39,013 bases of DNA from Deltaproteobacteria bacterium (lineage in GTDB: Bacteria > Desulfobacterota > Desulfobacteria > Desulfobacterales > GCA-2748835). The stretch spans positions 1-39,013 of the forward strand of contig PDTL01000033.1 of NCBI GenBank assembly GCA_002748835.1, written 5' to 3'. Made by a program: the position numbers and the translations under genes. Position 1 is the stretch's first letter; each line of letters opens with the position of its first letter. The notes below the pieces were generated by a model that did not search any database, was not told the origin of the DNA, and was given only the letters and a program-made list of their open reading frames with translations. Positions 35,052-39,013 of this stretch are shown here, one piece after another.

Positions 35052-35072
35052 ATGAGGGGGCTGGACAACGTC

Positions 35073-35774
35073 CTAATCGCGGCTGCCAAAAATCCGGAGC
35101 AGCATCAGGAACAGGTTGATGAAGTCAAGGTAGAGGTTAAGGGCACCGATGATGGCCCCCTTGCGCACCATACCCCCATCCAGATCCGCTGGCTGGGTCA
35201 GGGCCATTTCTTTAATTTTCTGCGTGTCATAGGCGGTCAGGCCCACAAAGACAATGACGCCCACATAGCTGATAATGGCGGACATGGCCGGACTTCTGAA
35301 GAACAGGTTGACCAGGGACGCCACGATAATGCCGATCAATCCCATCATGAGAAAACCACCCATGGAGGTGAGATCCCGTTTGGTCACCATGCCGTAGACA
35401 CTGCAGGCCGCAAAGGTAAGGGCGCAGATGAAGAAGGTTGAGGCCACTGATGCGCGCGTATATAGGAGAAAGACCGACGAGAGGGTCAGGCCGTTTAATG
35501 CGGAATAAAACAGAAACAGACCCGTGGCGGTTCCTGCCTTTATTTTGTGAATACGGGCGCTGAGATAGAAGACCAGGCCCAGTTCACCGATGATCAGGCC
35601 GAAGAAGATCAGCTGGTTGCCGAAGACGAAACGGAGCATGGGTTCGCTGTGTGCGGTCAGCCATGCCACGATGCCGGTAATGGCAAGTCCGGCAGCCATC
35701 CAGTTGTAGACGCTCTGGATAAAACTGTTGACACGGACCTGGGTGTGTTGGTTTGCTGCTGTCTGGGTGTACAT
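35073..35774 (-). CDS. Bax inhibitor-1/YccA-family membrane protein
   Basis: 233 residues from the ATG at 35774, with AGGAGG six bases upstream. Seven hydrophobic segments are evident. Family motifs include the N-terminal VNSFIQSVYNWMAAGLAITG, the AALTF-type segment FFICALTFAACSVYG, FVGLTAYDTQKIKEMA and the final GALNLYLDFINLFLMLLRIFG. Bacterial relatives include YccA, which modulates FtsH, and YetJ, a pH-sensitive calcium leak channel. The exact role here is unknown. It has its own promoter and a hairpin in the leader. Confidence 0.94.
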   Translation of the reverse strand: MYTQTAANQHTQVRVNSFIQSVYNWMAAGLAITGIVAWLTAHSEPMLRFVFGNQLIFFGLIIGELGLVFYLSARIHKIKAGTATGLFLFYSALNGLTLSSVFLLYTRASVASTFFICALTFAACSVYGMVTKRDLTSMGGFLMMGLIGIIVASLVNLFFRSPAMSAIISYVGVIVFVGLTAYDTQKIKEMALTQPADLDGGMVRKGAIIGALNLYLDFINLFLMLLRIFGSRD

Positions 35775-35868
35775 ATGTTTCCTCCTGTGAAAAGAAAAAG
35801 ATGGCTTTGGGTGTTGGTTAACCGTTGATAACAGAACATGACCGGGCATTCCAACCAGATGATAAGCG

Positions 35869-35890
35869 GACACCGTATGAAGACGGTGTC
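35869..35890 (-). other. leader hairpin before the Bax-inhibitor-1 gene
   Basis: GACACCGT (35869-35876) pairs perfectly with ACGGTGTC (35883-35890) around a 6-base loop, inside the predicted 5' leader. There is no T-run, so it is not a terminator. It may be an operator or an mRNA-stabilising stem. Confidence 0.5.
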
Positions 35891-35917
35891 TGTTTTAAAC
35901 GGTTCTTTTTTTCAGTT

Positions 35918-35945
35918 AATATAACACACCCTGTCCATATTTCAA
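35918..35945 (-). promoter_or_regulatory. promoter of the Bax-inhibitor-1 gene
   Basis: On the minus strand TTGAAA (35945-35940), a 16-base spacer and TATATT (35923-35918) form a good sigma-70-type promoter about 145 bases before the ATG. Confidence 0.6.
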
Positions 35946-36085
35946 CTGAACCGGCAGTGATTTCCGATCATCTCCCGCCCCGTGACGTATAATGGCTGAC
36001 ACAGGGCAGGATACGTATCTGCTGCTCAGTGAAGGGGAACAGGGATACCGAAAATCAGCACAGGGCCGAATTCGTCGGTTTAGAC

Positions 36086-36113
36086 TTGACAGCGGGGGGA
36101 TAATTTCTATAAT
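36086..36113 (+). promoter_or_regulatory. consensus promoter of the tRNA-Sec gene
   Basis: TTGACA (36086-36091), 16 bases, TATAAT (36108-36113): a perfect match in both boxes. The expected start is about 36120, just before the tRNA 5' end at 36124. Confidence 0.88.
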
Positions 36114-36123
36114 TCGGTAGCCT

Positions 36124-36221
36124 GGAAGTGCGCAGCTTACTGGTGAGGCTCCCGGACTTCAAATCCGGTGTGGGGCGCTAAAACCGTCCCGGGTGGGTTC
36201 GATTCCCATGCACTTCCGCCA
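36124..36221 (+). tRNA. selC: tRNA-Sec (UCA)
   Basis: 98 bases including the encoded GCCA end. The 8-bp acceptor stem is GGAAGTGC with GCACTTCC. The anticodon arm CCGGA-CTTCAAA-TCCGG places anticodon TCA at 36159-36161, which reads UGA. A long variable arm (GGGGCGCTAAAACCGTCCC) and a T arm with GGTTCGATTCC complete the selenocysteine-specific shape. This shows that the organism inserts selenocysteine. No selA, selB or selD is in the window. Confidence 0.97.
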
Positions 36222-36290
36222 ATCATTCCAATAAATCCGGTTGGCTTTAATATACACAGAAAAAGATCTCCCGAAACCGGACCTGCACTA

Positions 36291-36329
36291 TAAAAAAGGC
36301 CCCCTCTCCATCAACGGGATGGGGCCTTT
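36291..36329. terminator. hairpin downstream of selC
   Basis: AAAGGCCCC (36295-36303) pairs with GGGGCCTTT (36321-36329), with A6 on the left flank. The T-run is good only on the minus strand; on the plus strand only TTTCC follows. It could end selC transcription weakly. The rest of 36222-36488 shows nothing clear. Confidence 0.5.
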
Positions 36330-36488
36330 CCTGTGGTGACCCGTTGCTGATGCGATTCTCCGTGCGTATCTGTGTTGATCTGCGCGTTTCTCCCGGTTGG
36401 TTTCTTTTTGTTGGCAAACCGGTTCGTTTGCCGTAAAGAAACACATGTTAAGGAACCGTTTTGATTTATTCAGAAGACAGGTGATTCC

Positions 36489-36746
36489 GTGAAACAGAAA
36501 GTGGGACTTCAGTATATTATCTTTTACATCCTGTTCCTGCCGGATACCTGGCAGCTGCTGATGGGTGCGGCGATTTCCGCGCTGGTCTCCCCGCAAATGG
36601 TTCCCGGCGATGTGGGCACTGGCGGTCAGGTGGTGCTCTATTTCATGGTTGCCACCATCGGCTATGCGGCAACCGGTGTTCCTGGACGGTGGATCTCGGA
36701 TCTGTTTAAAAACGTGATTCTGGGAGACAACCGTCCCGGGTTGTGA
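36489..36746 (+). CDS. small hypothetical membrane protein
   Basis: 85 residues from a GTG with AGGTG upstream. Two hydrophobic stretches (YIIFYILFLPDTWQLLMGAAISAL and VVLYFMVATIGYAATGVPG) suggest two membrane spans. I recognise no domain. Coding composition is like the neighbours and better than the opposing minus-strand frame. It lies between selC and the GNAT gene with no obvious functional link. Confidence 0.65.
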   Translation: MKQKVGLQYIIFYILFLPDTWQLLMGAAISALVSPQMVPGDVGTGGQVVLYFMVATIGYAATGVPGRWISDLFKNVILGDNRPGL

Positions 36747-36863
36747 CAACACGATGCGTCAAAAATTTCCGCCTGGGGCCGGTCATTTGCCGGACAGCCA
36801 ATGCTATCCGGAAATATCGTAAATCCATGACCCTGAATCGGCAGGTGTCAGTGGGGGAAGGGA

Positions 36864-37385
36864 TCAGACCGGGGCATCTGCTCCGATTTTTGCATTGTCA
36901 AAGTAAAAGACACGCATCTGCTGGCCGCGGTCGTTGAGACCGATGAAGATAAAACCGGTTCGGGGACAGACGGCCCGACGGACCACCGCATTGAGCTGAC
37001 GATTCTCCAGAATGACCATGAGGCCGATGCAGTCGGTATCCGTACCGTCAATAAATCGGGCATTGAAAAAATCACGTGTTTTCTTGAGCAGCTCAAGACC
37101 AATGCCCGACCGCCGGAACGGTTTGTCAATCAGGGTCCGGAACATCAGCATCTGGCTGGTCAGACGTCTGACAAACTGCCTGTAGACGGAGCATACGCCC
37201 ACTATCTGCCGGCGGTGATCCCGGACAATGAACACGACCTGACGGGATCGTTCCGTTGCGTCAGCGGCCTTGGGAAGCAGGCCGGTGCGCTCCCAGAAAT
37301 CGATGACATCTGCCTGCTGTTCCGGTGTGAGGGTCTGCCAGACATTTTCAAGGGTGTATAGTTTTGTGTCAGTCAGGTCGATCAT
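36864..37385 (-). CDS. GNAT-family N-acetyltransferase
   Basis: About 173 residues if the ATG at 37385 is used; the frame stays open upstream into DNA shared with the tandem repeat, and no start has a clear ribosome site. The acetyl-CoA-binding core is visible: VVFIVRDHRRQIVGVCSVY (beta strands), then FRTLIDKPFRRSGIGLELLK with the R-R-x-G-[IL]-G pyrophosphate loop, followed by the helix LLKKTRDFFNARF. GNAT enzymes transfer acetyl groups to amines, proteins or antibiotics; the substrate is unknown. It lies directly downstream of the tandem secreted-protein genes on the same strand. Confidence 0.8.
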   Translation of the reverse strand: MIDLTDTKLYTLENVWQTLTPEQQADVIDFWERTGLLPKAADATERSRQVVFIVRDHRRQIVGVCSVYRQFVRRLTSQMLMFRTLIDKPFRRSGIGLELLKKTRDFFNARFIDGTDTDCIGLMVILENRQLNAVVRRAVCPRTGFIFIGLNDRGQQMRVFYFDNAKIGADAPV

Positions 37386-37536
37386 GTGGTCAATGTCAAA
37401 AATCCTGACCCCCTGCCGGAAACCGTACCCGCAGGGGGGGCATAAAATGGCCATCCTTGGGAAACGATCCTTCCATGTCCCGGTAAGCGGTGTCTGCTTC
37501 ACGGTTGTGCAGACGATGCGTGTCTTTTCAGCCGGA

Positions 37537-38232
37537 TCAGTCCTGCAAAAGGAGGAGGGGGATTGCCGGGATGATCGGCGGAGGCGCTTTATCACCGATA
37601 TGGATGGGCGTGTCCGGTTGGTCTTCATAGGCCCAGTCAATGATGGTGCCGGTCAAGGGAGGTAACGTACTTTTGAACTGAATCCATCCGTAATGCGTAT
37701 GGGTGTCGACCTTGAATTTGACTCCGATGTAACCCGATGTGTTGATAAACTGATACATATAAGTCGCCGGAGACCCGTTAGTGTTGTAATTAACTGCGGC
37801 TAACCGACCCCCGCGTACAAATGGATCCGGTTGTCCCGGTTCCGGAAGCAGGGTACTGGCTGACAGGCGAGCGATCGACGCATAACAATGGCCTTTGTTC
37901 AACATCACACACGATGATCGAACGCCGTATATGGGTAAAGAATGGTACCCGGAATCATGTTGAAACCGAAACTCCCATTGACCATCCGGTGTACCGCCCC
38001 AGGTGTCCTGCATGTCAACATAGACAGTGGCATTGTTGGGGACAATGATATTTTTCGGCCCGCTGTACCGGACGACTGCATCTGCGGGTGCCGGGAAGGA
38101 CAGCGCCAGGGCGGCACTGGCTGCTGCCGAATATCCCAGGAGTTTACGATTCAGTTCCGTTTGTGACCGGCGCCTCCTGCAAGGATCAGGTTTGCGCGTT
38201 GCCGGCAAACGGGGCTGGGCAAGTGATCGCAT
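37537..38232 (-). CDS. secreted protein, tandem copy 1
   Basis: 231 residues from the ATG at 38232. An Arg-rich start leads into a signal peptide (LNRKLLGYSAAASAALALSF, then PAPADA). The mature part starts VVRYSGPKNIIV, contains DMQDTWGGTPDGQ, has one Cys, and includes TSGYIGVKFKVDTHTHYGWIQ and TIIDWAYEDQPDTPIHIGD. That last block is a pattern I associate with exported proteins of Desulfobacterota and PEP-CTERM bacteria. It ends with PPPIIPAIPLLLLQD, a short hydrophobic tail without a following basic cluster. AGGAGG at 38177-38172 falls inside the frame with no ATG, GTG or TTG after it at normal spacing, so the start is uncertain. Function unknown. Confidence 0.8.
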   Translation of the reverse strand: MRSLAQPRLPATRKPDPCRRRRSQTELNRKLLGYSAAASAALALSFPAPADAVVRYSGPKNIIVPNNATVYVDMQDTWGGTPDGQWEFRFQHDSGYHSLPIYGVRSSCVMLNKGHCYASIARLSASTLLPEPGQPDPFVRGGRLAAVNYNTNGSPATYMYQFINTSGYIGVKFKVDTHTHYGWIQFKSTLPPLTGTIIDWAYEDQPDTPIHIGDKAPPPIIPAIPLLLLQD

Positions 38233-38383
38233 GGTTAGAGTGCTGATGGCTTGTTACCCTGGTACAGCCGTGGTGTCAAATGAAAGTTAACCCTTGCCAT
38301 CCTTGGGAAACGATCCCCCCCCTGTCTCCGGAAACGGTGTCTGCTTCAGGATTGTGCAGGGCGATGCGTGTCTTTTCGCCGGA

Positions 38384-39013
38384 TCAGTCCTGCAAAAGGA
38401 GGAGGGGGATTGCCGGGATGATCGGCGGAGGCGCTTTATCACCGATATGGATGGGCGTGTCCGGTTGATCTTCATAGGCCCAGTCAATGATGGTGCCGGT
38501 CGAGGCTTTTTTATCACTCTTGAACTGAATCCATCCGTAATGCGTATGGGTGTCGATCTTGAATTTGACTCCGATGTAACCCGATGTATTGATAAACTGA
38601 TAACGATAAGAAGTCGGAGATCCGTTAGAGTATTTAACTTTAGCTAACCGACCCCCGCGTACAAATGGACCCGGTTGTCCCGGTTCCGGAAGCAGGGTAC
38701 TGGCTGACAGGCGAGTGATCGACGCATAAAAATTGTCTTTGTTCAACATCACACACGATGATCGAATGCCGGACATGGCTAAAGAATGGGACTTGGAATC
38801 ATGTTGAAACCGAAAGTCCTGACCATCCGGTGTACCGCCCCATGTATCCTGCATGTCAACATCGACAGTGGCATTGTTGTGGACAATGATATTTTTCGGC
38901 CCGCTGTACCGGATGACTGCATCTGCGGGTGCCGGGAAGGACAGCGCCAGGGCGGCACTGGCTGCTGCCGAATATCCCAGGAGTTTACGATTCAGTTCCG
39001 TTTGTGACCGGCG
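38384..39013 (-). CDS. secreted protein, tandem copy 2 (5' end beyond window)
   Basis: At least 209 residues, open to the window edge, where it reads RRSQTELNRKLLGYSAAA as in copy 1. It differs from copy 1 by scattered substitutions and a one-codon deletion (GQWEFRF versus GQDFRF). It keeps GYIGVKF, HYGWIQFKS, IIDWAYEDQPDTPIHIGD and the same C-terminal tail. The frame is intact, so both copies appear functional. It lies 151 bases upstream of copy 1 on the same strand. Function unknown. Confidence 0.82.
   Translation of the reverse strand, partial: RRSQTELNRKLLGYSAAASAALALSFPAPADAVIRYSGPKNIIVHNNATVDVDMQDTWGGTPDGQDFRFQHDSKSHSLAMSGIRSSCVMLNKDNFYASITRLSASTLLPEPGQPGPFVRGGRLAKVKYSNGSPTSYRYQFINTSGYIGVKFKIDTHTHYGWIQFKSDKKASTGTIIDWAYEDQPDTPIHIGDKAPPPIIPAIPLLLLQD

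Larger units (their letters stand above)
37451..39013. repeat. tandem duplication, unit about 846 bp
   Basis: 37451-38171 and 38297-39013 are similar along their full length, including the flank after the stop codon. The offset is 846 bases at the left and 842 at the right because of small indels. Each unit holds one secreted-protein gene on the minus strand. The second unit runs off the window, so more copies may follow. Confidence 0.9.

Noticed and set aside
36288..36752. 154-codon minus-strand frame downstream of selC
   Set aside because: Overlaps the better-supported 85-residue membrane protein; composition is antisense-like, although a T-run terminator on that strand at its end made me look twice.
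37537..37539. TGA at the end of the secreted-protein gene read as selenocysteine
   Set aside because: A second in-frame TGA follows two codons later and both copies end at the same place; no SECIS-like hairpin is seen.
36124..39013. Genomic island inserted at selC
   Set aside because: tRNA genes are frequent integration sites, but there is no integrase, no repeated tRNA 3' end and no other mobility gene in view.

Overview
The window looks like chromosomal DNA of an anaerobic Desulfobacterota bacterium, probably a sulfate reducer of the Desulfobacteria. The reasons are indirect: a selenocysteine tRNA gene, a double-length ThyX, a PAS/sigma-54 regulator with a Cys-rich PAS domain beside a CoA-transferase, a BspA-like leucine-rich-repeat protein, and a tandem family of secreted proteins with a KLLGYSAAA-type leader. 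This assignment is inference; no rRNA gene is present. Most of the window is ordinary housekeeping DNA of fairly high GC. The left end (1-1900) and the right end (about 37450-39013) look more accessory.

Layout. 1-1925: an AT-richer BspA-like LRR gene with an 11-G tract at its 5' end. 1926-8359, all on the minus strand: leuC-leuD-HDOD gene-hisE-hisG-thyX-thiD, closely spaced and possibly one transcription unit. 8360-11430: a FadL-type outer-membrane protein, a small PQ-loop-like membrane protein and a CrcB fluoride channel. 11532-15035: a SPOR-domain membrane protein, divergent from an Smr-domain gene whose 3' end overlaps convergent pyk. 15457-21023, minus strand: a NamZ/DUF1343 protein, RNase HI, a PAS-PAS-sigma54 activator and an acetyl-CoA hydrolase/transferase-family CoA-transferase. 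A textbook -24/-12 promoter lies in front of the CoA-transferase. 21311-26180, plus strand: hisC-cmk-rpsA(S1)-sppA, then convergent yciO. 27195-34984, plus strand: guaB, dnaE, a left-handed-beta-helix sugar-nucleotide-type protein, glmM. 35073-36221: a Bax-inhibitor-1 family protein and selC (tRNA-Sec). 36489-39013: a small membrane protein, a GNAT acetyltransferase and two tandem copies of a secreted-protein gene, the second cut by the window end.

Functional themes are amino-acid synthesis (His, Leu), nucleotide and DNA synthesis (ThyX, GuaB, Cmk, DnaE), translation (S1, tRNA-Sec), cell-wall precursors (GlmM and its LbH neighbour) and envelope functions (FadL, SPOR, SppA, NamZ). The most informative regulatory case is the CoA-transferase: a sigma-54 promoter, a repeated 13-14-mer upstream of it, and a sigma-54 activator encoded next door.

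I did not find a CRISPR array, complete insertion sequence, phage module or recognisable defence system. The least explained items are the poly-G tract in the LRR gene, the tandem secreted-protein genes with an odd translation start, and a short hydrophobic C-terminal tail shared by the LRR protein and the tandem proteins.
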